Assembly (NCBI RefSeq): GCF_004295345.1
Contig: NZ_CP036200.1
Span: 4,527,501-4,591,500 of the forward strand
Length of the DNA: 64,000 bases
Source of the DNA: Shewanella maritima
GTDB lineage: Bacteria > Pseudomonadota > Gammaproteobacteria > Enterobacterales > Shewanellaceae
Direction: 5' to 3'
Under the pieces are notes generated by a model. The model was not told the DNA's origin. It saw only the letters and a list, made by a program, of their open reading frames with translations, and ran no database searches. Positions 48,524 through 57,945 of the stretch are shown here, piece after piece. Position 1 is the first letter of the stretch. Every line of letters begins with the position of its first letter. A program made the translations under genes and the position numbers.

Positions 48524-49276
48524 TTACGTTGCAATTCTGGCACTTCCGGCAAGTACGCTTAGTGCTTGCTGGTCGACAATGACAATGTATTTACCTTTAA
48601 CTTCGATCATTCCCGCTTTTTGGAAGCGGCCTAGTAAACGGCTAATAGTCTCAACGGTTAAGCCAAGATAGTTGCCGATATCACCACGAGTCATAGTCAA
48701 CCTGAATTCATTTGGTGAGAATCCACGGCTACCAAAACGAGTGGCTAGGTTATGGATAAATGCGGCGAGACGTTCTTCAGCATTCTTTTTAGATAGCAGC
48801 AAAATCATTTCTTGGTCGCTCATGATCTCATTACTCATTAAGCGCATGATTTGCTGTCTAAGTTTAGGCATGGTGCCTGAAAGGTTATCAAGCGTATCGT
48901 ATGGGATCTCGCACACCATTGAGGTTTCTAGCGCTTGCGCAAAACTCTGATGTTCTAAATCATGTATGCCATCGAAACCAATTACATCGCCAGCTAAATG
49001 AAAGCCAGTAATTTGCTCGTCACCTTGTTCTGTAATGGTGTAACTTTTGATGGTACCTGAGCGAATCGCATAAAGTGCTTTGAGTTGATCACCAGATTTA
49101 AAAATCTGATCACCTTTTTGCACTGGCTTTTTACGCTCGATTATATTGTCGAGACGATCTAATTCTGAGTCGTTAAGGGTAAAGGGAATACACAATGCTC
49201 CCATACTGCAATCATGGCAATGAATTGCACAACCACCTGTTGACGCGCGACGAGCTTTATTTAGATCTGTAGGCAT
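48524..49276 (-). CDS. fnr: Oxygen-sensing regulator Fnr (EtrA)
   Basis: A 250-residue CRP/FNR regulator, same length as E. coli FNR. The 4Fe-4S ligands C20, C23, C29 and C122 are all present, followed by the cyclic-nucleotide-like sensor fold ([14 protein letters not shown]) and the helix-turn-helix with E-x-x-S-R recognition ([12 protein letters not shown]). Shewanella EtrA is the direct orthologue. The ATG at 49276 gives E. coli register; the upstream TTG at 49288 lacks a ribosome site. It lies next to its likely targets, uspE and the cbb3 genes. Confidence 0.97.
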   Translation of the reverse strand: MPTDLNKARRASTGGCAIHCHDCSMGALCIPFTLNDSELDRLDNIIERKKPVQKGDQIFKSGDQLKALYAIRSGTIKSYTITEQGDEQITGFHLAGDVIGFDGIHDLEHQSFAQALETSMVCEIPYDTLDNLSGTMPKLRQQIMRLMSNEIMSDQEMILLLSKKNAEERLAAFIHNLATRFGSRGFSPNEFRLTMTRGDIGNYLGLTVETISRLLGRFQKAGMIEVKGKYIVIVDQQALSVLAGSARIAT

Positions 49277-49331
49277 ACCTTGTCTCAATCAATTCTAACC
49301 CGCCTATGTTAAACCAAATCTGAGTTTTCAG

Positions 49332-50021
49332 CTAGCTTAGCTGGGCAATTGCTATGTAAATCGTCTGCATACCAAAAGCGATAATCAGTAAGCCACTGAT
49401 AAGGCGTACCGCTTTGTGTTGCACCCATTGTGCAAGCTGCTTTGCTGCCACACCAGCGCTTAGTAGCGCTGGTAAAGTACCTAAACCAAAGGCCAGCATA
49501 ATAAGGCCGCCTTGGAGCATACTGCCTGATGCGATAGACCAGGTTAGGGTGCTATAAACTAGCCCACATGGCAGCCAGCCCCATATTAATCCCGCTACAA
49601 GGGCTTGGCCTTGATGACGTATTGGCAGCAGCTTTTTAGCGATAGGATTAAGAAAACGCCAAATGACTTGGCCCATTTTCTCGATGTGGGTGATACCCAT
49701 CCATAGCTGACTAATATAAAGCCCAGTCGCAATCATCATAATGCCGGCAAATAACCGCAAAAAAACCAGATAATTATCAATGGCAAATAGCTGACTTAGC
49801 GCAGCTGCGCCGCCACCGACTAACATACCTGCCAGGGTGTAACTGATTATGCGCCCTAGGTTGTAACTAACAAGAAAGCCCAATTGGCGTGCAAGATAAT
49901 TACCTTGGTTGGAGTTAGCAATACTCGTTGAAAACGCGCCAACAAGGCCTCCGCACATACCAAAGCAATGTGCGGCGCCCATTAGTCCAACCATAAATGC
50001 GCCCCAAATTGAAAGCTCCAT
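49332..50021 (-). CDS. TauE/SafE (DsbD_2-like) membrane protein of the cbb3 cluster
   Basis: A 229-residue protein with six predicted helices. The motifs HCFGMCGG near residue 18 and WLPCGLVYS near residue 150 are conserved in the DsbD_2/sulfite-exporter-like proteins found beside ccoS and ccoI. The paired cysteines and metal-type motifs suggest copper or thiol handling for cbb3 oxidase assembly; no direct proof. Its ATG overlaps the ccoS stop as TAATG, so it is coupled to the assembly operon. Confidence 0.9.
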   Translation of the reverse strand: MELSIWGAFMVGLMGAAHCFGMCGGLVGAFSTSIANSNQGNYLARQLGFLVSYNLGRIISYTLAGMLVGGGAAALSQLFAIDNYLVFLRLFAGIMMIATGLYISQLWMGITHIEKMGQVIWRFLNPIAKKLLPIRHQGQALVAGLIWGWLPCGLVYSTLTWSIASGSMLQGGLIMLAFGLGTLPALLSAGVAAKQLAQWVQHKAVRLISGLLIIAFGMQTIYIAIAQLS

Positions 50022-50272
50022 TAGTTAGGCTCTTTTTGGGCTGATGATTGTTGGTTACTTTCTGCGGCTCTATTTTCGGTTTTACTATCGCCGTCAGCTT
50101 GGTTTGACGAGCCTGAATTGGCAGCAGGCTTAGTGTCATCGTCAAATAAAATTGACACGCTTTGACGCTCTAAATCATCAAATTGCTCGCTGCGCACAGC
50201 CCAAAAAAAGATGCCCACAGCGATAAGCACAAACAACATCGCAATGGGGATCAGTACGTAGATAATACTCAT
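50021..50272 (-). CDS. ccoS: cbb3 oxidase maturation protein CcoS
   Basis: An 83-residue protein with one N-terminal membrane helix (about 3-25) and the CcoS core FWAVRSEQFDDLERQSVSIL, followed by an Asp/Asn/Ser-rich tail longer than usual. CcoS is needed to insert heme or copper into CcoN. It overlaps ccoI upstream (ATGA) and the TauE-like gene downstream. Confidence 0.93.
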   Translation of the reverse strand: MSIIYVLIPIAMLFVLIAVGIFFWAVRSEQFDDLERQSVSILFDDDTKPAANSGSSNQADGDSKTENRAAESNQQSSAQKEPN

Positions 50273-52743
50273 AATTTAGTCCTAAGCAGACGTAGACTGT
50301 TACTGACAACAATAATCGAACTTAACGACATGCCAATTGCAGCGATATAAGGAAACACGTGTCCGGTTACCGCTAATGGGATGATCAGCACATTGTATCC
50401 CAGCGCCCAAATCAAGTTTTGACGAATAATACGGTGGGTCTTTTTGGCGATATCAATTGCCTGGCTAAATCGAGACAGTTTGTCGCCAAGTAAGATTAAA
50501 TCAGCGCTATTTTGCGCGAGTGCAGTACCGCTGCCCATCGCTACAGAGAGGTTGGCACCGGCAAGTACTGGCGCATCGTTAATACCGTCGCCAAACATGG
50601 CGACCTGTTTATTTACTTGTAGCTGCTGTACATAATCAAGTTTACCTTGAGGTGAGAGTCCTGATTGTACTTCAGCAATGCCGAGGGTGTCTGCGACGTA
50701 ATTGACATGGCCTGATTGATCGCCGCTGGCAATGCTCGATGCAATATTAAGTTTGTTCAAATCTGCAATGGTGTGCTTGCTATCTTCACGTATTGCATCG
50801 CTTAGCGTGAATACGGCGACTAGCTGGTCATCAATCGATAAATAAACTTGTTGTTTCTGGTGAGCTACAGTACTTGAATTGGCGTTGCCCAAAGTGTGCG
50901 AATTATTGTTTGCATTAACAAAGCTTGCAGAGCCGAACTTAACCTTATTGGAATTGTTATCTGCGCTGGTCGCTTGGTTATTGAAAGTTGCGCTAATGCC
51001 TGCGCCAGTGTGATGCACTATGTCCGTGACATCTTGCATTGCTGGGAAGGGTTTAAAGGCTTGCGCAATCGGGTGATAACTTGATGACTCTAGCGCAGCA
51101 ATTAACTCACAAACTTGCTGTTTATCAAAATCATTGCCTAGCAATTCAATGCTATCTATGGTCAATTGACCTCGGGTTAAGGTACCGGTTTTGTCAAACA
51201 CAACCTGATCAATTTTGGGGAGTTTTTCAAACACGCCTGATTTACGGGTGATGATCCCAAGTTTGGTAAACAACGTGGTGGCACAGGTTATCGCCGTGGG
51301 TGTGGCTAATGCGAGTGCGCAAGGGCAGGTTGCCACTAATACCGACAAAGTGACCCAAAATGCATCTTCAGGAGAGACAAACTGCCAAACAATATAGGTA
51401 ATGGCGGCTATGGCGATAATGATAGCGGAAAAATAACTGGCGGCTTGCTCTGCCAACAGTGCCACTTTGGGTTTAGTGTTACTAGCCACTTCCTGCAAAC
51501 GAATGATCTCGGCAACTAATTGGTCTTGTCCAATCGCGGTCACTTTTAACTCAATAGGCTGCTCGCTATTGATGGTGCCGGCATAGGCTTTATCACCAAT
51601 CACTTTGTTAACGGGCAAGTGTTCACCAGTCAACATTGATTCATCAATTGCGCTTAAACCTTTGGTTATTAGGCCATCGGCAGCAATCATTTCTCCTGGT
51701 TTGACGCTGATTATATCCCCTAGTTTTAGCTGTTTTGCGGCGATTTGTTTACTGCCTTCATCGGTAACTAAATTTGCTGTAAGTGGCACTAACTTATGTA
51801 AGTTACTTGAGCTGACGCTGGCCTTTTGTTTTGCCGCTTGCTCAAAATAGCGCCCAAGCAACAAAAAGAAGGTGAACATGGATACCGACTCAAAATAGAC
51901 TTCGCCGTCGCCTTGTACCGTCGCGACGATGCTGGCGATATAGGCGCCTGCAATAGCAAGTGATACTGAAAAATCCATATTCAACTTACCGCCAAGTAAG
52001 CTTCTTATGGCGCTAAAATAGAATGGCTGAGCTGAATAAAATACCACTGGCGCGGCAAATATCATGCTGACCCAGCGAAAGTAATCGCGATACTCTTGCT
52101 CTAAATCGGTGAAATAACCTGAATACAATGCCAGGGCAAACATCATAACTTGCATTGTGGCAAAGCCGGCAAGGCCTAAACGCAATAAGAATTTACGGCT
52201 GTTGCTTTTGGCAATTTTTTCTTGCTCATCAACCTGGTAGGGCGCAGCCTGATAGCCAATTTTGCTGACCGCAGTTAGGATTTCACTGAGCGATATTTGC
52301 TCATTGTTCCATGACACCATCGCACGCTCGGTGGTTGAATTAACCATGATCGAATGAATGCCATCAATAGACTTTAATTTGTGTTCAATTAACCAGGCAC
52401 ATGCGGCGCAAGTAATGCCTTCAATGGTTAATGATGTAGCGGATCGTTGTTGGTCTTTGTGAACGAAGTCTTGCTGTACTTCTTCAAGATCGTAAGCGTT
52501 AAAGTGCTGTAATTGTGAAGGAACTAACTCAGCGCCTTTGGTGCCAGGTTCACTACGGTATTGGTAATAGCTGGTTAGCCCAGAATCTACAATAGTTTGT
52601 GAAATAGCCTGACAGCCAAGGCAGCACATCGGCTGCGCTTGACCATTGATATTTGTCGTCAGATGTAAATTGGCTGGAATAGGCTCATGACAGTGATAAC
52701 ACTTGTTTTCATCTGCATGTGATTGTGGTGCGCAATTGCTCAA
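50269..52743 (-). CDS. ccoI: Copper-transporting P1B ATPase CcoI/FixI
   Basis: An 824-residue ATPase that exports copper for cbb3 oxidase assembly. It has a cysteine-rich N-terminus (CYHCHEPIP and MCCLGCQAI), a heavy-metal-associated domain with ITCAAC near residue 112, the membrane CPC motif (ATCPCALALATPTA), the phosphorylation site DKTGTLTRG and the hinge GDGINDAPVLAGA. The start is a TTG at 52743 that overlaps the fixH stop as TTGA; an in-frame stop lies just upstream and no ATG is near, so the rare start is likely real. Confidence 0.95.
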   Translation of the reverse strand: MSNCAPQSHADENKCYHCHEPIPANLHLTTNINGQAQPMCCLGCQAISQTIVDSGLTSYYQYRSEPGTKGAELVPSQLQHFNAYDLEEVQQDFVHKDQQRSATSLTIEGITCAACAWLIEHKLKSIDGIHSIMVNSTTERAMVSWNNEQISLSEILTAVSKIGYQAAPYQVDEQEKIAKSNSRKFLLRLGLAGFATMQVMMFALALYSGYFTDLEQEYRDYFRWVSMIFAAPVVFYSAQPFYFSAIRSLLGGKLNMDFSVSLAIAGAYIASIVATVQGDGEVYFESVSMFTFFLLLGRYFEQAAKQKASVSSSNLHKLVPLTANLVTDEGSKQIAAKQLKLGDIISVKPGEMIAADGLITKGLSAIDESMLTGEHLPVNKVIGDKAYAGTINSEQPIELKVTAIGQDQLVAEIIRLQEVASNTKPKVALLAEQAASYFSAIIIAIAAITYIVWQFVSPEDAFWVTLSVLVATCPCALALATPTAITCATTLFTKLGIITRKSGVFEKLPKIDQVVFDKTGTLTRGQLTIDSIELLGNDFDKQQVCELIAALESSSYHPIAQAFKPFPAMQDVTDIVHHTGAGISATFNNQATSADNNSNKVKFGSASFVNANNNSHTLGNANSSTVAHQKQQVYLSIDDQLVAVFTLSDAIREDSKHTIADLNKLNIASSIASGDQSGHVNYVADTLGIAEVQSGLSPQGKLDYVQQLQVNKQVAMFGDGINDAPVLAGANLSVAMGSGTALAQNSADLILLGDKLSRFSQAIDIAKKTHRIIRQNLIWALGYNVLIIPLAVTGHVFPYIAAIGMSLSSIIVVSNSLRLLRTKL

Positions 52744-53219
52744 TTTAACCAGTACTCAACGTCATCTTGAATATCAATGCGCTGTTGAATACGCCACTTA
52801 CCATCAAAGCTTTCAAGACGCACCTCCCAAGGACCAGAAATTGATTCTTGAAGTGCTATTTTATAATTGCCTTTGGCGTCTGCCGTTGCCAAAACTTCAA
52901 AGTCCTTGTCTTCAAGGGTTGGATGAAAGAAGTCTACGGTCAATGCTGCGCCGTATTCTGGGCCGCCTTGTTGAGACAATACCAGCTGGTGGTCATCAAC
53001 TGTCACTAGGTATTGCATACCTATGGTTTTTGCATGTTTGATCTTCTTAAGATCCATATTGATGCCTTTACCTTGCTTGTAATAGTCCTCTGCAACTAAT
53101 GAGTCAGAATTATCCATAGCAATTTTAAGGGTAGTTACACTAGCTACAACAGCACACATAGGTAATACGATCAGAAACCAAGGCCAAAATTGTTTGTACC
53201 AGGGAAGGGGAGCAGACAT
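52740..53219 (-). CDS. fixH: FixH/CcoH family protein
   Basis: A 159-residue membrane protein with one N-terminal helix (about 10-35, WPWFLIVLPMCAVVASVTTL) and a periplasmic domain. The VAEDYYKQGKGIN block is typical of FixH. It helps early cbb3 oxidase assembly with CcoI. The ATG at 53219 has AGGAA upstream; the longer frame to 53288 would start in the terminator region and add a second helix, so it is less likely. It starts the assembly operon fixH-ccoI-ccoS-tauE-like. Confidence 0.9.
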   Translation of the reverse strand: MSAPLPWYKQFWPWFLIVLPMCAVVASVTTLKIAMDNSDSLVAEDYYKQGKGINMDLKKIKHAKTIGMQYLVTVDDHQLVLSQQGGPEYGAALTVDFFHPTLEDKDFEVLATADAKGNYKIALQESISGPWEVRLESFDGKWRIQQRIDIQDDVEYWLN

Positions 53220-53292
53220 ACAAATTCCTAATAAAAATACGACATAAATTAGTAGAGATATTTTACCTTGAAATAACTTAATGTTCACTTAA

Positions 53293-53323
53293 AAAAAAGC
53301 CTCGATTTGTATCGAGGCTTTTG
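53293..53323 (-). terminator. Terminator between ccoP and fixH
   Basis: Stem AAGCCTCGAT / ATCGAGGCTT with an A run that reads as a T run on the minus strand, just after ccoP. It separates the structural cco operon from the assembly operon. Confidence 0.9.
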
Positions 53324-53340
53324 ATGAAGTTTTATGCTAA

Positions 53341-54297
53341 CTATTTGTTAGATAAGCTATAAACATAGGCAGAGATAACGTGAACTTTCTCTTCACCTAA
53401 GATATCTTTCCAAGCTGGCATTACGCCTGCGCGGCCATCTCTAATTGACTCTTCAATAGCGCCACGGCTCGCACCGTATAACCAAGCGTCATCAGTTAGA
53501 TTTGGTGCACCCATGAACTTGTTACCTGTACCGTCCATACCGTGACAAGCAAAACAACCTTTCATGAATGAGCCTTGACCTTGTGCTGCAAGTGCTGCGT
53601 CATGCTCGCGGCCAGAAAGCTTAACCACATACTCGGTTAAACCTTTTAGCTCGCTATCTTCGATTGGTAAGCCACCTTTTGGCGGCATCATACCTTTACG
53701 ACCATCCATGATGCTCTTCTTGATATCTGCAAGCTCACCACCGTATAACCAACTACCATCAGCTAGGTTAGGGAAGCCTTTAGAACCACGAGCGTCAGAG
53801 CCGTGACATTGTGCACAGTTGTTAATAAACAAACGTTTACCAACATTTAATGCTTGCTCGTCTTTTACTAGCTCTTCTAATGGCGTTGCTAAGTACTTGT
53901 CGAAAATAGGGCCATATTTCGCATCAGCTTTGGCGACTTCGGCATCATACTGTGAAAGGTGGTTATTTGCTTTTGCAGTTTCAACCGCAGCTTTTGACTC
54001 TTCCATAGAGCGTACGCTTTGGTTAGCACTGGTCCAGCCAAATAGACCTTGGTAGCTACCAAGACCTGGGTATAGCAGTAGATAAACTACGCCAAATACG
54101 ATAGTGACGTAGAACATATAAGACCACCACTTCGGCAGTGGGTTATTTAGTTCTTCGATACCATCAAAACTATGGCCCATTGACTTGCCTTCTTCTACGC
54201 CTGTGCTGTTTTTAGTACAAGCGATAAGTAGAACTACACAGCCAAAGATGACCAAAAGTGTTGGAATGATAATCCAAATATTCCAGAAGTTACTCAT
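53341..54297 (-). CDS. ccoP: cbb3-type cytochrome c oxidase diheme subunit CcoP
   Basis: A 318-residue subunit with two N-terminal helices (about 8-28 and 58-80) and two periplasmic cytochrome c domains with heme sites CAQCHG and CFACHG. It passes electrons from soluble cytochromes to CcoO and CcoN. The start ATG overlaps the ccoQ stop (TAATG). Last gene of ccoNOQP. Confidence 0.96.
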   Translation of the reverse strand: MSNFWNIWIIIPTLLVIFGCVVLLIACTKNSTGVEEGKSMGHSFDGIEELNNPLPKWWSYMFYVTIVFGVVYLLLYPGLGSYQGLFGWTSANQSVRSMEESKAAVETAKANNHLSQYDAEVAKADAKYGPIFDKYLATPLEELVKDEQALNVGKRLFINNCAQCHGSDARGSKGFPNLADGSWLYGGELADIKKSIMDGRKGMMPPKGGLPIEDSELKGLTEYVVKLSGREHDAALAAQGQGSFMKGCFACHGMDGTGNKFMGAPNLTDDAWLYGASRGAIEESIRDGRAGVMPAWKDILGEEKVHVISAYVYSLSNK

Positions 54298-54476
54298 TAC
54301 TTTTGTTCTCCTGAGTCCTTCGACATTTCAGCAAGTTCTTTGTCGGTAAAGACTAAGTTTGCTGCTTCGTCAAACTTCTTTTTGCTACGAGAGCTGTACG
54401 CCCAGTAGAAAATACCGACAAAGGTGACCATTACGATAATGGTTAATATGCCTTGAAAAGTGCCGTAATCCATCAT
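54297..54476 (-). CDS. ccoQ: cbb3-type cytochrome c oxidase subunit CcoQ
   Basis: A 59-residue protein read on the minus strand as MMDYGTFQGILTIIVMVT followed by the FVGIFYWAYSSRSKKKFDEA block and a charged tail. One membrane helix with the YWAYSS end is typical of CcoQ/FixQ, which stabilises the oxidase. It lies between ccoO (6 bases away) and ccoP (overlapping by one base). A second ATG one codon in is also possible. Confidence 0.93.
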   Translation of the reverse strand: MMDYGTFQGILTIIVMVTFVGIFYWAYSSRSKKKFDEAANLVFTDKELAEMSKDSGEQK

Positions 54477-54482
54477 TGCCTC

Positions 54483-55097
54483 CTACTTGAGTGCGTGACC
54501 CAATGATTGCAAATATGCGATTAGCGCTTCCATTTCAGTCTTACCTTTCACCGCTTCTTCAGCGCCGGCAAGCTCTTCTTCACTGTACATGTTGTGATCA
54601 GGATGGAAGTTGCTCAAGATTTCCATTTTCTTACGGGTTAACTTACCGTCTAGGGTGTTATCCATAAGCCATGGGAAACCAGGCATATTTGATTGAGGTA
54701 CCACAATACGTGGGTCGATTAAGTGAACCTCATGCCACTTGTCGCTGTAACGACCGCCTACACGTGCTAGATCAGGACCAGTACGCTTTGAACCCCATTG
54801 GAATGGGTGATCCCAAACACTTTCGCCTGCTACAGAGTAGTGGCCATAGCGCTCGGTTTCGGCACGCAGTGGACGGATCATTTGGCTGTGACAGTTATAA
54901 CAACCTTCACGGATGTAGATGTCGCGACCTTCAAGTTCAAGCGCAGAATAAGGGCGTAGGCCTTCAACTGGCTCTGTGGTGTCTTTTTGGAACAAAAGCG
55001 GTGTAATTTGCACTAGACCACCAAAGCTAATGGCGATAACAGTGAAAATACCCAATAAGCCGATGTTCTTTTCAATTAACTCATGATTAAATTTCAT
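54483..55097 (-). CDS. ccoO: cbb3-type cytochrome c oxidase monoheme subunit CcoO
   Basis: A 204-residue subunit with one N-terminal helix (about 12-32) and a single heme c site [11 protein letters not shown] near residue 67, with the axial methionine probably in [10 protein letters not shown]. Second gene of ccoNOQP, 12 bases after ccoN. Confidence 0.96.
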   Translation of the reverse strand: MKFNHELIEKNIGLLGIFTVIAISFGGLVQITPLLFQKDTTEPVEGLRPYSALELEGRDIYIREGCYNCHSQMIRPLRAETERYGHYSVAGESVWDHPFQWGSKRTGPDLARVGGRYSDKWHEVHLIDPRIVVPQSNMPGFPWLMDNTLDGKLTRKKMEILSNFHPDHNMYSEEELAGAEEAVKGKTEMEALIAYLQSLGHALK

Positions 55098-55109
55098 CGA
55101 ATCGGCTCC

Positions 55110-56537
55110 TTATGCTTCTGAAAGTGATGGAAGAGAATCTTTCTTCGCTTTAACAGTAAGAATCACGTTGTAAGCCATGATTAACATACCAGCAAGGAAG
55201 AATGCGCCACCCACAAAACGAACAAAGTAGAATGGGTAAGAGGCTTCTAAACTCTCAACGAAGCTATAAGTTAACGTACCGTCAGAGTTAACCGCGCGCC
55301 ACATTAGACCCTGCATAACACCAGATATCCACATAGATACGATGTATAACACTGTTCCGATCGTCGCTAACCAGAAGTGAACGTTAACAAGGCTTGTGCT
55401 GTACATACGGCCGTGACCAAACAGTACTGGGATCAAGTGGTATAAAGAACCGATTGATACCATTGCAACCCAACCTAACGCACCAGAGTGCACGTGACCA
55501 ACAGTCCAGTCAGTGTAGTGAGATAGGGCGTTAACAGTTTTGATTGCCATCATTGGGCCTTCGAAGGTAGACATACCGTAAAAAGACAATGAAACAACTA
55601 AGAAACGCAGTACTGGGTCAGTACGCAGTTTATGCCAAGCACCAGAAAGCGTCATAATACCGTTAATCATACCACCCCAAGATGGAGCAAATAGGATTAG
55701 CGACATCACCATACCGAGAGACTGAGTCCAGTCAGGTAGCGCTGTATAGTGAAGGTGGTGAGGACCAGCCCAAATGTAAAGTGCAATCAGTGCCCAGAAG
55801 TGAACAATAGATAGACGGTAAGAATAAACAGGGCGACCAGCTTGCTTAGGTACGAAGTAGTACATCATACCAAGGAAACCCGCTGTTAGTAGGAAACCAA
55901 CCGCGTTGTGACCGTACCACCATTGCACCATAGCATCGACAGCGCCCGAGTACATAGAGTACGACTTAAGCATGCTGACTGGAACAGCCATAGAGTTAAC
56001 AATATGAAGCACTGCAACCGTGATGATGAATGCACCAAAGAACCAGTTCGCGACGTAAATGTGCGAGGTAGTTCGTTTAATAATGGTGCCAAAGAATACA
56101 ATGGCGTAACACACCCAAACGACGGTGATGGCGATGTCGATTGGCCATTCTAATTCAGCGTACTCTTTACCTGAGGTAAAGCCTAATGGCAGAGTGATTG
56201 CTGCTGATAAAATAATGGCTTGCCATCCCCAGAACGTAAATGCCGCTAATTTAGGGGCAAATAGTTTGGTTTGACATGTGCGTTGAACGATATAGTAGGA
56301 TGTTGCGAATAGGGCTGATGTACCGAACGCGAAAATAACTGCATTGGTGTGCAATGGTCGTAAACGACTATAGGTTAACCAAGGAGTTTCGAAGTTCAGC
56401 TGAGGCCAGATTAACTGGGCCGCAATTAACACACCTACTGCCATACCAACAATACCCCACAACACAGTTGTGAGAGCAAATTGGCGAACAATAGTGTAGT
56501 TGTAATCAGCGCCTGTAGACTGGGAATGGTTCATCAT
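55110..56537 (-). CDS. ccoN: cbb3-type cytochrome c oxidase catalytic subunit CcoN
   Basis: A 475-residue heme-copper oxidase subunit with about 12 helices. Conserved heme and copper histidines are visible in [32 protein letters not shown] and [10 protein letters not shown]. The complex reduces oxygen with high affinity at low oxygen tension. Two adjacent ATG codons (56537 and 56534) can serve as start. A perfect FNR box lies 212 bases upstream, implying a leader of about 180 bases. Confidence 0.97.
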   Translation of the reverse strand: MMNHSQSTGADYNYTIVRQFALTTVLWGIVGMAVGVLIAAQLIWPQLNFETPWLTYSRLRPLHTNAVIFAFGTSALFATSYYIVQRTCQTKLFAPKLAAFTFWGWQAIILSAAITLPLGFTSGKEYAELEWPIDIAITVVWVCYAIVFFGTIIKRTTSHIYVANWFFGAFIITVAVLHIVNSMAVPVSMLKSYSMYSGAVDAMVQWWYGHNAVGFLLTAGFLGMMYYFVPKQAGRPVYSYRLSIVHFWALIALYIWAGPHHLHYTALPDWTQSLGMVMSLILFAPSWGGMINGIMTLSGAWHKLRTDPVLRFLVVSLSFYGMSTFEGPMMAIKTVNALSHYTDWTVGHVHSGALGWVAMVSIGSLYHLIPVLFGHGRMYSTSLVNVHFWLATIGTVLYIVSMWISGVMQGLMWRAVNSDGTLTYSFVESLEASYPFYFVRFVGGAFFLAGMLIMAYNVILTVKAKKDSLPSLSEA

Positions 56538-56748
56538 AATGCTTCCACGGCTTATTACTTTGACTTTGTAGTTATAGTAAAGGCAAGCTTTACCTGTTTA
56601 TTTTAACAATGCTCAAAAAACACGCTGTTGACGCGCGTTTAATCTTACGTTTGTCAATGGTTTACAACATGATTTTAACATTCATCATGAAGCGTGTTAA
56701 TGATACGTGAGCTGATTCAAAAAAGATACTATTGGCCGTAGATGAAAT

Positions 56749-56762
56749 TTGATCTAGATCAA
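56749..56762. promoter_or_regulatory. Perfect FNR/EtrA box between ccoN and the lipoprotein gene
   Basis: TTGATCTAGATCAA matches the FNR consensus at all ten fixed positions and is fully palindromic. On the minus strand a -10 candidate TAGTAT (56731-56726) fits class II activation of ccoNOQP. On the plus strand the weak TATGTT near 56787 would place the box about -41 for the lipoprotein gene, so both could be controlled. Confidence 0.88.
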
Positions 56763-56805
56763 GGTCTACAAGATAATGTTAAAAATTATGTTTATTAGGT
56801 TAAAA

Positions 56806-57270
56806 ATGACACAAATGCGTTGCATCACCTTATTTCTATTAGTTTTCTCGGCTTTTCTTACGGCATGCGGTGACTCTTCCCCTAGCGCAGATGAAAATTT
56901 TGTTCAAGACCCAAGTTTATGCCAGTTTCAGCAAGGGGCTTGTAAGCAGCTTGTGGATGGGGTAGGCGTGTCGTTAACGCTTTATCCAGAGCATGCGCCA
57001 AGTGAGGAAAATCTGCAGTTAGCAGTTAATTTTGATCAAACTGTTAACAATGTCAGTTATGTAGTTGAAGGCCGCGATATGTTTATGGGAGTTATCCCAG
57101 GCAAGCTCGCTGCTAGCCCTGTCAACAATGCCCAGCAACTCTTTGAAGGCAACCTCATATATGGCTCATGTAGTAGTGACTATATGATTTGGCGCATGAC
57201 ATTAAACTTCGAAACCGAAAACGGCGTGCAAACTGCAGTGTTTGATTTTAGAGCTGATAACCCAATTTAG
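56806..57270 (+). CDS. Putative lipoprotein of unknown function beside the cbb3 operon
   Basis: A 154-residue exported protein; the signal peptide ends in the lipobox LTAC (cysteine 21). The chosen ATG at 56806 has AGGT upstream; ATG codons at 56776, 56788 and 56815 are alternatives. The mature part has a short cysteine pair (LCQFQQGAC), a GRDMFMGVIP segment and GSCSSDYMIWRM, giving several Met and Cys residues that might bind metal, though this is speculation. It diverges from ccoN across one FNR box. I do not recognise the family. Confidence 0.72.
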   Translation: MTQMRCITLFLLVFSAFLTACGDSSPSADENFVQDPSLCQFQQGACKQLVDGVGVSLTLYPEHAPSEENLQLAVNFDQTVNNVSYVVEGRDMFMGVIPGKLAASPVNNAQQLFEGNLIYGSCSSDYMIWRMTLNFETENGVQTAVFDFRADNPI

Positions 57271-57417
57271 GCTCAGTGTAATTTAACCTCTAATGTAAAT
57301 AGTGCTGTAATAACACCTTGATACGCTTGTTGAACCTCTATTAAATCAGTAATCTAACTTAAACAAATTTAGACGATTAAACGCGCAACACTGTGCGCGA
57401 ACGGCAAAGGAGTGGCG

Positions 57418-57912
57418 ATGTTAGATTTACTACCCGATTTATTTGACCATTACCCAGACGACTTGACGTTAATCCAGCTTGACTGGCGTGATTTTGGGGC
57501 GAAGGCGATTTTCCATGGCGAGGTAGTCACTGTCAGTTGCTTTGAGGACAACTCTAAGGTCAAACAGCTGTTAGCAACACCCGGCGCCGGTAAAGTGCTA
57601 GTCGTCGATGGGCAAGGCTCGATGAATCGTGCGCTACTCGGTGACATGATCGCGCAAAGCGCAATGGACAGTGGTTGGGAAGGTGTGGTGATCAAAGGGT
57701 GTATTCGCGATGCCGGTACTATCAATAGCTTTAATGTTGCGGTTAAAGCGCTGGGAACTAATCCGATTAAAACCGCCAAGCGCGATCTTGGCGAAGTAAA
57801 CTGTTCAATAAACATAGCTGGCGTAGAAATTAGACCAGGTATGCATATCTATGGCGATCTAAATGGTGTTGCTTGCAGTAACAAACCGTTAGATCTCTCA
57901 GTAATAAGCTAA
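57418..57912 (+). CDS. rraA: RraA family protein (RNase E activity regulator)
   Basis: A 164-residue protein with the RraA fold: FHGEVVTVSCFEDN near residue 32, GKVLVVDGQGSMNRALLGD, GVVIKGCIRDAG and the late GVEIRPGMHIYGDLNGV. E. coli RraA (161 residues) binds RNase E and inhibits it. Some RraA-like proteins are aldolases instead; the active-site Arg-Asp pair (CIRDAG) is present here, whereas E. coli RraA reads differently, so an enzymatic role cannot be excluded. The ATG at 57418 is five bases after AAAGGAG; the GTG at 57412 overlaps that site. Confidence 0.85.
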   Translation: MLDLLPDLFDHYPDDLTLIQLDWRDFGAKAIFHGEVVTVSCFEDNSKVKQLLATPGAGKVLVVDGQGSMNRALLGDMIAQSAMDSGWEGVVIKGCIRDAGTINSFNVAVKALGTNPIKTAKRDLGEVNCSINIAGVEIRPGMHIYGDLNGVACSNKPLDLSVIS

Positions 57913-57945
57913 TATTGACTTAATTTATCTCTCAAGGATGCGGTA

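Noticed and set aside
49280..49294. TTGTC-TCA-ATCAA as an FNR autoregulation box upstream of fnr
   Set aside because: The spacer is three instead of four bases and the left half is poor.
33456..53323. Shared 15-base string CGAGGCTTTTGATGA at the gapA and ccoP terminators as a dispersed repeat
   Set aside because: Both are terminator stems of similar composition; the similarity stops just outside and needs no repeat family.
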